The translations under genes were made by a program, and so were the position numbers. The notes beneath the pieces were generated by a model. It saw nothing but the letters and a program-made list of their open reading frames with translations, was not told the origin of the DNA and searched no databases. Shown piece by piece: positions 1-9,373 of a stretch of 64,000 bases of DNA. The stretch covers positions 930,001 to 994,000 of the forward strand of contig NZ_CP047385.1 in assembly GCF_000807775.2 (NCBI RefSeq), read 5' to 3'. How positions within the stretch are numbered: position 1 is the first letter of the stretch; each line of letters begins with the position of its first letter. Source of the DNA: Pandoraea fibrosis. GTDB lineage: Bacteria > Pseudomonadota > Gammaproteobacteria > Burkholderiales > Burkholderiaceae.

Positions 1-359
1 TGTTCGTGGCGCGGCGCGCCGACTGGGGCCGTGTCTGCGAGGTCCAGCCTTTCGGGCATGCGTTGCTGGAAAAGCTTGTCGCACCGTACAAATCGGTGAC
101 GGCACACGCCTGGATCGTGGACGTTCCCCCCGCCTATTTCCGCTGGACGCCGCCCGAGCGCCGGGCCTGGCTTGACGTCCGGATTGCACCGACGCTCGTC
201 GATGCCGCGTGGACCACCCGTGACTTCGCGCCGTTGCCCGTGCTCGGCATTCCGGGCTGGTGTCCGGCGAACGACGACCCGTCTTACTATCTGGACCGGT
301 CGGTATTCCGGCCGGGACGTCGGCAAAAGGGTGAGGCGCCGAGCCGAAGTCGGGGGTGA
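1..359 (+). CDS. DUF3025 family protein, C-terminal part
   Basis: Only the last ~118 codons lie in the window; the frame is open through base 3 with no start, so the gene begins upstream. The visible part is rich in Trp, Pro and Asp (WTPPERRAWLDVRI; a GIPGWCPAND stretch near the end), which I recognise as the C-terminal region of DUF3025 proteins. These are uncharacterised proteins often encoded beside rnpB in Burkholderiales. No catalytic motif or membrane segment is visible. The Arg/Lys/Gly-rich tail looks disordered. The family call rests on recall of sequence and context; biochemical function is unknown. Confidence 0.6.
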   Translation, partial: FVARRADWGRVCEVQPFGHALLEKLVAPYKSVTAHAWIVDVPPAYFRWTPPERRAWLDVRIAPTLVDAAWTTRDFAPLPVLGIPGWCPANDDPSYYLDRSVFRPGRRQKGEAPSRSRG

Positions 360-418
360 AGTGGTGAGGCGGCACGATGCCGGCATGCCGTTCGGACGGG
401 CGACGATGGCGCCTCGCG

Positions 419-427
419 TGATACACT
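419..427 (+). promoter_or_regulatory. Extended -10 promoter of rnpB
   Basis: A TG dinucleotide at 419-420, one base, then TACACT at 422-427 forms an extended -10 element. The RNase P P1 helix starts at 435, seven bases downstream, as expected for a transcript beginning at the mature 5' end. No convincing -35 hexamer is seen, which is common for extended -10 promoters. Confidence 0.5.
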
Positions 428-434
428 TCGGCCC

Positions 435-844
<410 letters not shown>

Positions 845-860
845 ATCCCAATAAGACACA

Positions 861-886
861 AAAGGCTCCCGGTGGGAGCCTTTTGC
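861..886 (+). terminator. Intrinsic terminator after rnpB
   Basis: AAAGGCTCCC pairs with GGGAGCCTTT around a short GGT loop, followed by T residues. The A-run on the other side means it could also act on the minus-strand OsmC-type gene ending at 917. Confidence 0.9.
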
Positions 887-916
887 GTTTCCGGCACTAC
901 CGCCGACCGACCGGTC

Positions 917-1339
917 TCAGCCTTCGACAATCTCGACGCTGTGCGTGAGTTCTGCCGTCTTGGCGAGCATGATCGACGCGGAGCAGTACTTGTCGTGCGA
1001 GAGCGTGACGGCGCGCTCCACGGTGGCCGGGTTCAGATTGCGGCCCGTGACCGTGAAGTGGAAGTGAATCTTGGTGAAGACCTTGGGGTCTTCGCTCGCG
1101 CGCTCGGCCTTGAGCGTAACGCTGCAATCCTTCACTTCGGCGCGACTCTTCTTGAGAATGAGCACCACGTCGTAGGCGGTGCAACCGCCGGTGCCGACCA
1201 GCAGCATTTCCATCGGGCGCGGTGCCTGATTGTGGCCGCCGCCTTCCGGCGCGCCGTCCATCGCGACGATGTGGCCGCTACCCGTTTGCGCGACGAAGGC
1301 CATGCCATCCTGGCCCATCCAACTCACCTTGCATTCCAT
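917..1339 (-). CDS. OsmC/Ohr family protein (YhfA-like)
   Basis: A 140-residue protein of the OsmC/Ohr superfamily, small dimeric cytosolic proteins many of which reduce organic hydroperoxides through two cysteines. One Cys lies in the central helix (LLVGTGGCTAYDV, about residue 54) and another in the later segment (HDKYCSASIML, about residue 116), where the family has its pair. The MECKVSW N-terminus and overall length match the YhfA subgroup, whose substrate is not well defined. The open frame runs 30 codons further upstream, but the ATG at 1339 gives the usual N-terminus. It converges with rnpB, sharing the terminator at 861-886. Confidence 0.85.
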   Translation of the reverse strand: MECKVSWMGQDGMAFVAQTGSGHIVAMDGAPEGGGHNQAPRPMEMLLVGTGGCTAYDVVLILKKSRAEVKDCSVTLKAERASEDPKVFTKIHFHFTVTGRNLNPATVERAVTLSHDKYCSASIMLAKTAELTHSVEIVEG

Positions 1340-1644
1340 ATTTCGAAACCCCGATATCCCGTTCAAGCAAAAATTGTAGCGGCTTCCGCAAACCTGCGTA
1401 CGATGCCGCCCGCGAACCTCGGAAGCCATCCCGAATGGCTCTGGTTGCTGCGTCGCAATATTGGCGCTTTTTTGATCGGGTTTTCAGAGGGATAAACCCT
1501 AAATTTGGGGCGGGGGCTCTAGATCGATGAACGGGGAGTGCGTCTTTTTTCTTGTAATTCGTTGATTTTATTGAAAATAGTGAAGCATTGCTTATTGTGT
1601 GTGCATTTCATATTGTGGTGTTGTATTTCGCACTATAAATTTTC
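1340..1644. other. Intergenic stretch, no gene seen
   Basis: From the OsmC gene start to the small-RNA candidate. Composition falls from high GC to clearly AT-rich after about 1540. Open frames here have no recognisable protein or ribosome-binding site. The OsmC promoter should lie near 1340-1440, but no clear hexamers were picked out. Confidence 0.5.
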
Positions 1645-1679
1645 TTGCGTCGCACAATCTGATTTGCTAGACTTCAGTC

Positions 1680-1776
1680 ATTGGTTGTTGTGCTTCACAG
1701 CAATCCTGCAAGTGTCTCCTCCACCCTCCTCCTTTGGTGGATTTAACCCGGACCCATGAGGTTCGGGTTTTTTTTT
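1680..1776 (+). ncRNA. Candidate small RNA with anti-Shine-Dalgarno loop
   Basis: An AT-rich island ends in two consecutive hairpins. TCCACC (1720-1725) pairs with GGTGGA (1736-1741), exposing the loop CTCCTCCTTT, which is complementary to AGGAGG-type ribosome-binding sites. Directly after it a 10-bp stem (1745-1754 with 1760-1769, one mismatch) runs into nine Ts (1768-1776), a strong intrinsic terminator. A possible promoter is TTGCGT at 1645-1650 and TAGACT at 1668-1673 (17-bp spacer), giving an RNA of roughly 97 nt; TATAAA at 1634-1639 is an alternative -10. Hairpins with CCUCC loops are known in trans-acting small RNAs. That this one is expressed is inference. Confidence 0.5.
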
Positions 1777-1777
1777 G
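1745..1777 (+). terminator. Intrinsic terminator with 9-T run
   Basis: A stem of AACCCGGACC with GGTTCGGGTT (one non-pair), loop CATGA, then nine T residues. No protein gene precedes it on this strand, so it implies an upstream non-coding transcript. Confidence 0.75.
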
Positions 1778-1808
1778 TCCCGCCGGAATCGCGGTTTACT
1801 TGGGGCGG

Positions 1809-1838
1809 TTTACCGGTAGGTGCTTTTTTCTGTATAAT
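1809..1838 (+). promoter_or_regulatory. Promoter of rplM-rpsI
   Basis: TTTACC at 1809-1814 and a perfect TATAAT at 1833-1838, separated by 18 bp. A start near 1845 leaves a leader of about 145 nt before rplM, long enough for ribosomal-protein autoregulation. Confidence 0.6.
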
Positions 1839-1990
1839 CAACGGCTTTTCCGGAAATGCCCACGGAAAAAGCATCAGGGAGAGCCTGCAAGCACAGGACT
1901 GCGCCATGCGACGCAAATCGTAAGGACGCGGCCGGCAGACAAGCAGGAAGTTGGTGTTAATGGGGCAAATGCATTTTATTTGGATCGATC

Positions 1991-2419
1991 ATGAAGACGT
2001 TTTCCGCTAAGCCGGCAGAGGTGACGCGCGAATGGTTTGTGATTGACGCGACGGACAAAGTCCTCGGCCGTGTCGCCAGCGAAGTGGCACGCCGTCTGCG
2101 CGGCAAACACAAACCGGAATTCACGCCGCACGTTGACACGGGTGATTACATCATCATCGTCAATGCTGCCAAGCTGAAAGTTACGGGCGCAAAGCAAACC
2201 GACAAGAAGTACTACCGTCACACGGGTTACCCGGGCGGTATCTACGAAACCACGTTTGGCAAGATGCAAGAGCGTTTCCCGGGCCGTGCGCTCGAGAAAG
2301 CCGTGAAGGGCATGCTGCCGAAGGGTCCGCTGGGCTATGCGATGATCAAGAAGCTGAAGGTTTACGCCGACGGTAATCATCCGCACGAAGCGCAGCAACC
2401 GAAGTCGCTCGAGATCTAA
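1991..2419 (+). CDS. rplM: 50S ribosomal protein L13
   Basis: Large-subunit protein L13, an early 23S rRNA binder. The 142 residues equal the usual bacterial length. Recognisable segments are the N-terminal [28 protein letters not shown] (about 27-46), [10 protein letters not shown] (about 75-84), and the [24 protein letters not shown] region near residue 115. It is followed nine bases later by rpsI in the usual L13-S9 operon and is preceded by a TATAAT promoter and a long leader. In E. coli L13 represses this operon through the leader; here that is inference from leader length only. Confidence 0.98.
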   Translation: MKTFSAKPAEVTREWFVIDATDKVLGRVASEVARRLRGKHKPEFTPHVDTGDYIIIVNAAKLKVTGAKQTDKKYYRHTGYPGGIYETTFGKMQERFPGRALEKAVKGMLPKGPLGYAMIKKLKVYADGNHPHEAQQPKSLEI

Positions 2420-2428
2420 GGGCCAGCC

Positions 2429-2824
2429 ATGTTCAAAAACGATTGGAATTACGGCACCGGCCGTCGCAAGAGCGCTGTTGCTCGTGTGTTCATCAAGGCT
2501 GGCAAGGGCGACATCGTCGTCAATGGCAAGCCGATCAAAGAGTACTTCGCTCGTGAAACGTCGCTGATGATCGTTCGTCAGCCGCTCGAGCTGACCAACC
2601 ACGCTGAAACGTTCGACATCAAAGTCAACGTGTCGGGCGGCGGTGAAACGGGTCAGGCCGGTGCGGTTCGTCACGGTATCACCCGCGCACTGATCGACTA
2701 CGACGCGACGCTCAAGCCGACGCTGTCGACCGCAGGCTTCGTGACTCGCGATGCCCGTGAAGTCGAACGTAAGAAGGTTGGTCTGCACAAGGCCCGCCGT
2801 CGCAAGCAATTCTCGAAGCGTTAA
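2429..2824 (+). CDS. rpsI: 30S ribosomal protein S9
   Basis: Small-subunit protein S9 (131 residues), whose C-terminal tail reaches the P-site tRNA. The N-terminus carries [18 protein letters not shown] (about residues 8-25), the middle [14 protein letters not shown], and the end the basic [11 protein letters not shown] tail with the conserved final Lys-Arg. Co-transcribed with rplM (9-bp gap, AGCC spacer). An intrinsic terminator at 2868 ends the operon. Confidence 0.98.
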   Translation: MFKNDWNYGTGRRKSAVARVFIKAGKGDIVVNGKPIKEYFARETSLMIVRQPLELTNHAETFDIKVNVSGGGETGQAGAVRHGITRALIDYDATLKPTLSTAGFVTRDAREVERKKVGLHKARRRKQFSKR

Positions 2825-2867
2825 TCGCCCGAGTGCTTGTTGGCATCTGCCTCTGGCAGGTGCGGAG

Positions 2868-2894
2868 AAAGGCCGCCTCGCGCGGCCTTTTTTC
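2868..2894 (+). terminator. Terminator after rplM-rpsI
   Basis: AAAGGCCGC (2868-2876) pairs with GCGGCCTTT (2882-2890) over a short loop and runs into a T-tract. Confidence 0.9.
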
Positions 2895-2970
2895 TTTTCT
2901 TGCCGCGTTTTGCCTGCGTGGAAAGGCGCTGCGACAGGTGCGTTGCCGTCTCACGCGTGTCGTGGAAGCT

Positions 2971-2979
2971 TGATAGAAT
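2971..2979 (+). promoter_or_regulatory. Extended -10 promoter of argC
   Basis: TG at 2971-2972, one base, then TAGAAT at 2974-2979, about 28 bp before the argC start codon; a -35 element is not obvious. Confidence 0.4.
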
Positions 2980-3006
2980 CGCGGTTCCGATTGAAAGGGG
3001 TAGGAC

Positions 3007-4050
3007 ATGGTCAAGGTAGGTATCGTAGGCGGCACCGGCTATACCGGTGTGGAGCTGCTCCGTTTGCTGGCGCAGCATCCGGAAGTGAAGTTGACGGCGA
3101 TTACCTCGCGCAAGGAAGCGGGCACGCCGGTCGCCGATATGTATCCGAACCTGCGCGGCCGTGTCGACCTGGCGTTTTGCACCCCCGACGATGCCCGTCT
3201 GACCGATTGCGACGTCGTGTTCTTCGCCACGCCGCATGGTGTTGCGATGGCGCAGGCGCGCGAGTTGCTCGCTGCCGGTGTGCGTGTGATCGACCTGGCG
3301 GCGGACTTCCGCCTGAAGGACATCGCCACGTTCGAAAAGTGGTACGGCATGCCGCATGCCTGCCCGGACATTCTCGAGGAAGCCGTGTACGGCCTGCCCG
3401 AGATCAATCGTGAGCAGATCAAGCGCGCCCGCGTGATCGGGCTGCCGGGCTGCTACCCGACGTCCGTGCAACTGGGCTACGCGCCGCTGTTCGCCGGTGG
3501 ACGCAAGCTGGTTGATCCGAAGCACCTGATCGCCGACGCCAAGTCGGGCGCGAGCGGTGCCGGGCGTAAGGGCGAGACGTCGCTGATCCTTGCGGAGACG
3601 GCCGACAACTTCAAGGCTTACGGCGTGAAGGGCCATCGCCATCACCCGGAAATCAAGCAGGGTCTCGAGGCGATTGCCGGCTACGACGTGGGGCTGACGT
3701 TCGTGCCGCACCTGCTGCCGACGATCCGTGGCATTCACTCGACGCTGTACGCGACGATTCTGCCTGAAGCCCGCGACACCGACTTCCAGGCGCTGTTCGA
3801 GACGTATTACGCGGGCGAGCCGTTCGTGGACGTGCTGCCGGCCGGCTCGATGCCGGAAACGCGCTGGGTGCGCGCATCGAATTATGTCCGTATGGCGGTG
3901 CATCGCCCGGGCAACGAAGACACGCTGGTGATCCTCGTCGTCGAGGACAATCTGGTCAAGGGCGCGTCCGGTCAGGGCGTGCAGTGTATGAACCTGATGT
4001 TCGGCCTGCCGGAGAACATGGGGCTGACCCATATTCCCGTACTGCCGTAA
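3007..4050 (+). CDS. argC: N-acetyl-gamma-glutamyl-phosphate reductase
   Basis: Third step of arginine biosynthesis: NADPH-dependent reduction of N-acetylglutamyl-5-phosphate to the semialdehyde, in the cytosol. The nucleotide-binding loop GGTGYTG is at residues 8-14. The catalytic cysteine is Cys149 in GLPGCYPTS, and a conserved HRHHPEI stretch follows near residue 204. The length of 347 residues fits type 1 ArgC. The ATG at 3007 follows GGGGTAGGAC, an adequate ribosome-binding site. It stands alone, not beside other arg genes, and is followed 97 bp later by erpA, an arrangement common in Burkholderiales. Confidence 0.97.
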   Translation: MVKVGIVGGTGYTGVELLRLLAQHPEVKLTAITSRKEAGTPVADMYPNLRGRVDLAFCTPDDARLTDCDVVFFATPHGVAMAQARELLAAGVRVIDLAADFRLKDIATFEKWYGMPHACPDILEEAVYGLPEINREQIKRARVIGLPGCYPTSVQLGYAPLFAGGRKLVDPKHLIADAKSGASGAGRKGETSLILAETADNFKAYGVKGHRHHPEIKQGLEAIAGYDVGLTFVPHLLPTIRGIHSTLYATILPEARDTDFQALFETYYAGEPFVDVLPAGSMPETRWVRASNYVRMAVHRPGNEDTLVILVVEDNLVKGASGQGVQCMNLMFGLPENMGLTHIPVLP

Positions 4051-4147
4051 CGGTATTTATCGTTCCTAAGCCCTTGATTTACCGACCATCGGCACAATTT
4101 TGGAATAGGGACTAGAATGGTACCGAACCGATTTATGGAGATTTGCG

Positions 4148-4513
4148 ATGAACGCACCGCTTGAGGCTGCCGTCACGGAAATGCCCGCATTCCTGGTCTT
4201 TACCGACAGCGCTGCGGACAAAGTTAAGCAACTGATCGACGAAGAAGGCAACGCCGAGCTGAAACTGCGCGTTTTTGTGCAGGGTGGCGGTTGCTCCGGC
4301 TTTCAGTATGGTTTCACCTTCGATGAAGACGTCAACGAAGACGATACCGTGCTCGACAAGAACGGCGTGTCGCTGCTGATCGACTCGATGAGCTATCAAT
4401 ACCTCGTCGGCGCCGAGATTGACTACAAAGAAGACATCAACGGCGCGCAGTTCGTGATCAAGAACCCGAACGCAACCACCACGTGTGGCTGCGGTTCTTC
4501 GTTCTCGGTCTGA
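4148..4513 (+). CDS. erpA: Iron-sulfur cluster insertion protein ErpA
   Basis: A-type carrier that passes Fe-S clusters to apo-enzymes, notably those of isoprenoid synthesis and respiration. The three cluster-binding cysteines are present: Cys49 in [11 protein letters not shown] and Cys113/Cys115 in the C-terminal [11 protein letters not shown]. The acidic FDEDVNEDD stretch near residue 58 is typical of the ErpA subgroup. At 121 residues it has a ~12-residue N-terminal extension over the smallest family members. The ATG at 4148 follows GGAGATTTGCG. A terminator lies 30 bp after the stop, so it is probably monocistronic. Confidence 0.96.
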   Translation: MNAPLEAAVTEMPAFLVFTDSAADKVKQLIDEEGNAELKLRVFVQGGGCSGFQYGFTFDEDVNEDDTVLDKNGVSLLIDSMSYQYLVGAEIDYKEDINGAQFVIKNPNATTTCGCGSSFSV

Positions 4514-4542
4514 ACGGCACGAAAGCCATACCGCTGTAAGAG

Positions 4543-4566
4543 AAAGGGCCCGGAAGGGCCCTTTTC
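4543..4566 (+). terminator. Terminator after erpA
   Basis: AAAGGGCCC (4543-4551) pairs with GGGCCCTTT (4556-4564), then T residues. The symmetry may let it also end minus-strand transcripts from anmK. Confidence 0.9.
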
Positions 4567-4626
4567 TCGTTAACGTGCCTGTGAAAGCACGTCGCGCCGG
4601 TCGTCTCTGCGGTTCTGTCGTCTTGC

Positions 4627-5775
4627 CTAGTGCGGGTAGATCGCGCCGAGAATGCGCGGCCCTTTGGCCCCGGTGACGGACGGTAGATTGCCCGGCTGCC
4701 GGGCAAGGCATCGCTGAGCGAGCCATGCGAAGGCGCGGGCTTCGACCTGATGCGGCGGCACGCCCAGCGCCTCGGTCGTCGCGACGGTCACGCCGGGCAG
4801 ACGCGTGGCGATCGCCTGCATGAGTGCGTGGTTGCGCGTACCCCCGCCGCAGGCGTAGAAGCCCCGGCAGTCGGGGGCGTAACGCAACACGTCGTCGGCA
4901 ACACATTGCGCCGTCAGCGCGACAAGCGTGGCCTGAACATCCACAGGCGACAGGCCGGGGAACGCTGCCAGATGGGCATCCAGCCATTTGGCGTGAAACA
5001 GATCGCGCCCGGTGCTTTTCGGGGGCGTCTGGCGGAAGTAGGGTTCGCTCAGCAGCGCAGCGAGCAGGGCGTCGTTGACACGTCCCGTGGCTCCCCAGGC
5101 ACCGCCGTCGTCATAGGCCTTTCCGAGATGACGCGCCGCCCAGCCGTCGAGCAGGGCGTTGCCGGGGCCGCAATCGAAGCCGGAAACCGGCTGCCCCGAC
5201 GCCACTGAGGGCAGGATCGTCACGTTGCTGATGCCGCCGAGATTGCAGATGACGCGCGTTTGCCGCGCCTCGGCGAACATCGCCTGATGATAGGCCGGCA
5301 CGAGCGGCGCCCCCTGGCCGCCAGCCGCCACATCGCGGCTGCGAATATCGGCAACGACATCGATGCCGGTCAATTCGGCAAGCAGCGCAGGCGCATTGAG
5401 CTGGCGTGTGTAGCCAATACCGTCGAATTCGCCCGGGCGGTGGCGGATCGTCTGTCCGTGCGCGCCGATGGCCGCAATGGCCGATGCGGGCAATCCGCTC
5501 GCCGCCAGCAACTCGCGCACGCATTCGGCATAGACGCGCACCAGCGCGTTGGCCGCCAGTGCCTCGCGATGCAGCTCGTTTTCAGAAGGCGCTTGGAGCA
5601 CCATCAGCGTTTCGCGCAAATCGCTCGGGAACGGGAGATAGGCTTCCGCGAGCACCCGGCCGTCCGCCGACGCAACGAGCACACCGTCGACACCGTCGAG
5701 ACTGGTGCCGGACATCAGGCCGATGAAATAAGAAAGGGAATTCGAAGCGGTGGGATGACGAGCGATGTCGGTCAT
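4627..5775 (-). CDS. anmK: Anhydro-N-acetylmuramic acid kinase
   Basis: Hydrolyses and phosphorylates 1,6-anhydro-MurNAc to MurNAc-6-phosphate in peptidoglycan recycling. The 382-residue protein carries the AnmK phosphate loop [13 protein letters not shown] (about residues 19-31), GAHGQTIRH (about 108-116), [21 protein letters not shown] (starting near 139, within the nucleotide fold), NLGGISN (about 178), and a C-terminal ACGGGTRN. The ATG at 5775 gives an N-terminus ~18 residues before the loop. It lies downstream of an M23 endopeptidase gene on the same strand, a sensible pairing because both act on murein, though a strong hairpin sits between them. Confidence 0.96.
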   Translation of the reverse strand: MTDIARHPTASNSLSYFIGLMSGTSLDGVDGVLVASADGRVLAEAYLPFPSDLRETLMVLQAPSENELHREALAANALVRVYAECVRELLAASGLPASAIAAIGAHGQTIRHRPGEFDGIGYTRQLNAPALLAELTGIDVVADIRSRDVAAGGQGAPLVPAYHQAMFAEARQTRVICNLGGISNVTILPSVASGQPVSGFDCGPGNALLDGWAARHLGKAYDDGGAWGATGRVNDALLAALLSEPYFRQTPPKSTGRDLFHAKWLDAHLAAFPGLSPVDVQATLVALTAQCVADDVLRYAPDCRGFYACGGGTRNHALMQAIATRLPGVTVATTEALGVPPHQVEARAFAWLAQRCLARQPGNLPSVTGAKGPRILGAIYPH

Positions 5776-5826
5776 GAGCGGAGCGCGAGCGCGCGGAGAG
5801 CCGAAGAAATCAGATCCACGCTGGCG

Positions 5827-5855
5827 GGGGTGGCCTGTGCATCACAGGCCACCCC
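5827..5855. repeat. Perfect 13-bp inverted repeat between M23 peptidase and anmK
   Basis: GGGGTGGCCTGTG, a 3-base CAT spacer, then its exact complement. There is no T-tract on either side, so it is not a standard intrinsic terminator. It could attenuate or protect the mRNA between the two minus-strand genes. Confidence 0.6.
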
Positions 5856-5879
5856 GCGCAGCGCGGCTTCCAGCATACC

Positions 5880-7250
5880 TCAATCGCGCTCGGCGACTTG
5901 CACGGTGCGCATCAGATCGATGCGCTTGAGCAGGTTCTCGGCGTACATGTCGAACACCTTCAGGCGAGAGCCTGTGAGCGGTGCGACGGCTGCCACATCC
6001 GTCGAGAACGGATTGCGCGGAACACCGTTGTAACGCAACTCGTAGTGCAGGTGCGGGCCTGTCGCCCAGCCCGTCTGCCCGACGAAACCGATGACCTGCC
6101 CTTGCGTGACACGTGTGCCGGGCTTCATGCCCTGGCCGAAGCCGGACAGGTGGGCGTACCGCGTCTGATAGTTGCCGGCGTGATCGATTTCGACCAGATT
6201 GCCGTAACCGTTCTGCGTGCCGACGAACTTGACGACACCGTCACCCGCAGCAAACACGCGTGTGCCGACAGGCGCTGCCAGATCCACGCCTTCGTGCTTC
6301 TTCCACTTGTGCTGGAACGGATGCTCGCGTCCGCCGAAGGCCGACGAAATCCGCGAAAACTCGACCGGTGTGCGCAGGAATGCCTGCTTCAGGTTGCGAC
6401 CATCGAAGCCGTAGTACGCCCCCTCGGGGGCGCCCTGCGGATCGGCGTACCAGATCGCCTGATGCGTCTTGCCCTGATTGATGAATTCGATGGCGAGGAC
6501 ACGGCCGGTGCGAACGGTGCGGTCTTGCTGCTTGACCACTTCGTACACCATGCGGAAGCGATCGCCCCGGCGCACGTCGCGCTGGAAGTTGATCACCCCG
6601 GAGAAGATGTTCACCATCTGCGCGACGACGGCATCGGGCACGCCCGCATCGTCCATTGCGGTGAAGAAGTTGCCCGCAATGGCCCCCGAGCGCATGGCCC
6701 ATTCGGTGTCGTTCGCGAGCTGATCCATGCGTGCGCGCAGACGGCCGTCGTCATTGCGCTCGATCACCAGTTGCTGAGCCGCAGCGTTGCTGGTCGACAG
6801 CACGGTGGAGAGCGAGACGAGCTTGCCGTCGTCGTCCGTTTCCGCCTGTACGACTTGCCCTGCGGGCACGCCGATCAGACGCCGGGCGATGGCGTTTTCA
6901 CGAATGAAGCGTTCGGCGGCGGGGTCCTGGATCGACAGCCGCGAGAGCATGTCGCCAAGGGTTTCGCCACGTCGCATCGCTACCTGGTGAATGAAGGTCT
7001 GGGAATGCGCGTCGAGCTGCTGGATTTGTTTGGCCAGGTCGGGGAAGGTGAGCGGCAACGTCACGCTCGCACCGTTGCGTGCCGCTTCGGGCACCATGGG
7101 CGCCACGCCGAAGGCGGTCACCATTCCCAACGTCAGGGCCGAACCGACCGTTGCCACGATTTGCACCTTTCTGCGACGGTGCTTCGGCTGCGTGGGATCG
7201 ATCAGGGTCAGCAGTTCACGCGCAAAAAAATCACGGAGTTTTGGCCACAT
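5880..7250 (-). CDS. M23 family murein peptidase (MepM-like)
   Basis: Predicted membrane-anchored LytM-type endopeptidase cutting peptidoglycan cross-links. Residues ~30-50 form one hydrophobic N-terminal segment after a basic stretch (KHRRRKV), giving a signal anchor. A middle region (about 85-280) resembles the Csd3/OapA-type domains of MepM-like proteins. The C-terminal M23 domain (about 300-420) carries the zinc ligands in HEGVDLAAPVGTRV and in HLHYELR, with a DGVVKFVG strand between. The frame also offers GTG at 7253; the ATG at 7250 is preferred. No active-site loss is seen. Its mRNA likely continues into anmK. A lone intergenic region separates it from divergent tyrS. Confidence 0.92.
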   Translation of the reverse strand: MWPKLRDFFARELLTLIDPTQPKHRRRKVQIVATVGSALTLGMVTAFGVAPMVPEAARNGASVTLPLTFPDLAKQIQQLDAHSQTFIHQVAMRRGETLGDMLSRLSIQDPAAERFIRENAIARRLIGVPAGQVVQAETDDDGKLVSLSTVLSTSNAAAQQLVIERNDDGRLRARMDQLANDTEWAMRSGAIAGNFFTAMDDAGVPDAVVAQMVNIFSGVINFQRDVRRGDRFRMVYEVVKQQDRTVRTGRVLAIEFINQGKTHQAIWYADPQGAPEGAYYGFDGRNLKQAFLRTPVEFSRISSAFGGREHPFQHKWKKHEGVDLAAPVGTRVFAAGDGVVKFVGTQNGYGNLVEIDHAGNYQTRYAHLSGFGQGMKPGTRVTQGQVIGFVGQTGWATGPHLHYELRYNGVPRNPFSTDVAAVAPLTGSRLKVFDMYAENLLKRIDLMRTVQVAERD

Positions 7251-7449
7251 CACGTAAAATTCTGCGCAACTTACGAAAAAAGCCCGGGCGGAGCGCGACG
7301 CTTCGAGATTGCCTGCCGGAATTCCGGGGCAACCCGGCGTCGCTTCGGCCCGAGCCGAGAATTGAGCGGCGATTATAGCAGACCCGCCGCTGCCTCCGCC
7401 TTTACTGACGGTTTAAGGGAAACCCTGAGCCAGTCTGGACAACGATGTT

Positions 7450-8694
7450 ATGACAAGTGAACACGCACTCACCCCGGAAAAGAAGTACCCCGTGACCGAT
7501 GCCACGCGGGCCGCTCTGGCGATCGCCAAGCGCGGTTGCGACGAGCTTCTCGTGGAAGAGGAGTTCCTGCAGAAGCTCGCGCGCAGCGAAGCGACCGGCA
7601 AGCCGCTGCGCATCAAGCTGGGTCTGGATCCGACGGCGCCCGACATCCACATCGGTCACACCGTGGTGCTCAACAAGATGCGCCAGTTGCAGGATCTGGG
7701 GCATACGGTCATTTTCCTGATCGGCGATTTCACGTCGCTGATCGGCGACCCGTCGGGCCGTAACAGCACGCGCCCGCCGCTGACCCGCGAACAGATCGAG
7801 TCGAACGCCAAGACCTACTTCGAGCAGGCCGCTCTTGTGCTCGATCGCAACAAGACCGAAATCCGCTACAACAGCGAATGGTCGATGAAGCTGGGCGCCG
7901 ACGGCATGATCAAGCTCGCGTCGCGCTACACCATGGCACGCATGCTCGAGCGTGAAGACTTCACGAAGCGCTTCCAGGGCGGTGTGCCCATCGCTATTCA
8001 CGAATTCCTGTACCCGCTCATGCAGGGCTACGACTCGGTGGCGCTGGAGTCGGATCTGGAACTGGGTGGCACGGACCAGAAGTTCAACCTGCTGGTGGGC
8101 CGCGAACTGCAGAAGCAGTACGGTCAGGAGCCGCAGTGCATTCTGACGATGCCGCTGCTCGAAGGGCTGGACGGCGTCGAAAAGATGTCGAAGTCCAAGG
8201 GCAACTACGTGGGGATCAGCGAGAAGCCGAGCGAAATGTTCGGCAAGCTCATGAGCATTTCGGACGAACTGATGTGGCGCTACTACGAGCTGCTTTCGTT
8301 CCGTTCGCTCGAAGAGATCGCCCAACTGCGCAAGGACATTGAAGGCGGTCGCAATCCGCGCGACGTGAAGGTGCTGCTTGCACAGGAAATCGTGGCGCGG
8401 TTTCACTCGCAGGCCGACGCCGAGCGCGCGCTCGAAGACTTCAATGCGCGTGCCAGGGGCGGCGTGCCGGACGACATCCCGGAAGTCTCGCTCGATGGCG
8501 CACCGCTGGGTATTGCACAACTGCTCAAGCAGGCCGGTCTGGTGCCGTCGACGTCCGAGGCCAACCGCAACATCGAGCAGGGCGGCGTGCGTATCGACGG
8601 CGAGACCGTGTCCGACAAGGGCGCGAAGATCGACGCCGGAACTTACGTCGTGCAAGTGGGCAAGCGCCGCTTCGCCCGCGTGACGCTCGCCTGA
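7450..8694 (+). CDS. tyrS: Tyrosyl-tRNA synthetase
   Basis: Charges tRNA-Tyr with tyrosine. The class I signature HIGH is at residues 67-70 ([12 protein letters not shown]), the second signature KMSKS at 245-249 ([14 protein letters not shown]), and an S4-type RNA-binding domain occupies the C-terminus from about 345 ([14 protein letters not shown]). At 414 residues it belongs to the longer proteobacterial TyrRS type. The start at 7450 is supported by the extended N-terminus usual in Burkholderiales. An alternative ATG at 7445 is out of frame. The neighbouring dtd gene encodes an editing enzyme for D-amino acids, including D-Tyr, on tRNA. Confidence 0.98.
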   Translation: MTSEHALTPEKKYPVTDATRAALAIAKRGCDELLVEEEFLQKLARSEATGKPLRIKLGLDPTAPDIHIGHTVVLNKMRQLQDLGHTVIFLIGDFTSLIGDPSGRNSTRPPLTREQIESNAKTYFEQAALVLDRNKTEIRYNSEWSMKLGADGMIKLASRYTMARMLEREDFTKRFQGGVPIAIHEFLYPLMQGYDSVALESDLELGGTDQKFNLLVGRELQKQYGQEPQCILTMPLLEGLDGVEKMSKSKGNYVGISEKPSEMFGKLMSISDELMWRYYELLSFRSLEEIAQLRKDIEGGRNPRDVKVLLAQEIVARFHSQADAERALEDFNARARGGVPDDIPEVSLDGAPLGIAQLLKQAGLVPSTSEANRNIEQGGVRIDGETVSDKGAKIDAGTYVVQVGKRRFARVTLA

Positions 8695-8736
8695 GCGTCG
8701 CCGGCCGGTGTCGTCCTCGATGCGGAATTTCTCGCG

Positions 8737-9204
8737 ATGATCGCGCTCATCCAGCGGGTACTTGAAGCTGCGGTGACGGTCGATGGCCGCACCGTCGGCG
8801 CCATCGGCCCGGGCCTGCTTGCGCTGGTGTGCGCCGAGCGCGGCGACACCGAGGCGAGCGCCGACAAGTTGCTCGCGAAGCTGCTTGGCTATCGTGTGTT
8901 CTCGGACGAGGCCGGCAAGATGAATCGCAGCGTGTCGAGCCTCGACGGCAACGGCGCGGCGGGCGGCTTGCTGCTCGTCTCCCAGTTCACGCTCGCGGCC
9001 GACACCAACAGCGGCACACGTCCGAGTTTCACGCCGGCTGCGAGTCCGGCCGACGGCCAACGGCTCTTCGATCATTTCGTGACGCAGGCGCGCGCGCGCC
9101 ATCCCATCGTGGAAACCGGCGAGTTCGGCGCGCATATGCGCGTCTCGCTGGTGAACGACGGGCCTGTCACGTTCTGGCTTCAGACGCGCCCCGACGCGGC
9201 CTGA
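8737..9204 (+). CDS. dtd: D-aminoacyl-tRNA deacylase
   Basis: Removes D-amino acids, and glycine mischarged on tRNA-Ala, from tRNAs. The family's two active-site signatures are present: SQFTLAAD (about residues 83-90), containing the catalytic Thr, and NDGPVTFW (about 142-149), containing the Gly-Pro motif that enforces chirality. The 155 residues are slightly longer than the usual ~150 because of a small Ala/Gly-rich insert (DGNGAAGG). It starts 43 bp after tyrS on the same strand and is probably co-transcribed. Confidence 0.96.
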   Translation: MIALIQRVLEAAVTVDGRTVGAIGPGLLALVCAERGDTEASADKLLAKLLGYRVFSDEAGKMNRSVSSLDGNGAAGGLLLVSQFTLAADTNSGTRPSFTPAASPADGQRLFDHFVTQARARHPIVETGEFGAHMRVSLVNDGPVTFWLQTRPDAA

Positions 9205-9373
9205 GGTATCTGCTGCGGCATGGCGCTGCCCGTGCCGCATGTCCTATTCGTCTGATCCGTCTTATCCCGAAAATCGCTCGGAATCGTCCTGATGTGCGTG
9301 CCCTATTGCACGCGATTCGCATCGGTGTGATACCGTCGTCGGGTTCCGAAATGACAATGCTTGGGAGAATCTG

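Noticed and set aside
1538..1759. 73-codon open frame in the AT-rich island before rplM
   Set aside because: No ribosome-binding site or recognisable protein; it runs through the two hairpins and the terminator stem, which fits a non-coding transcript better.
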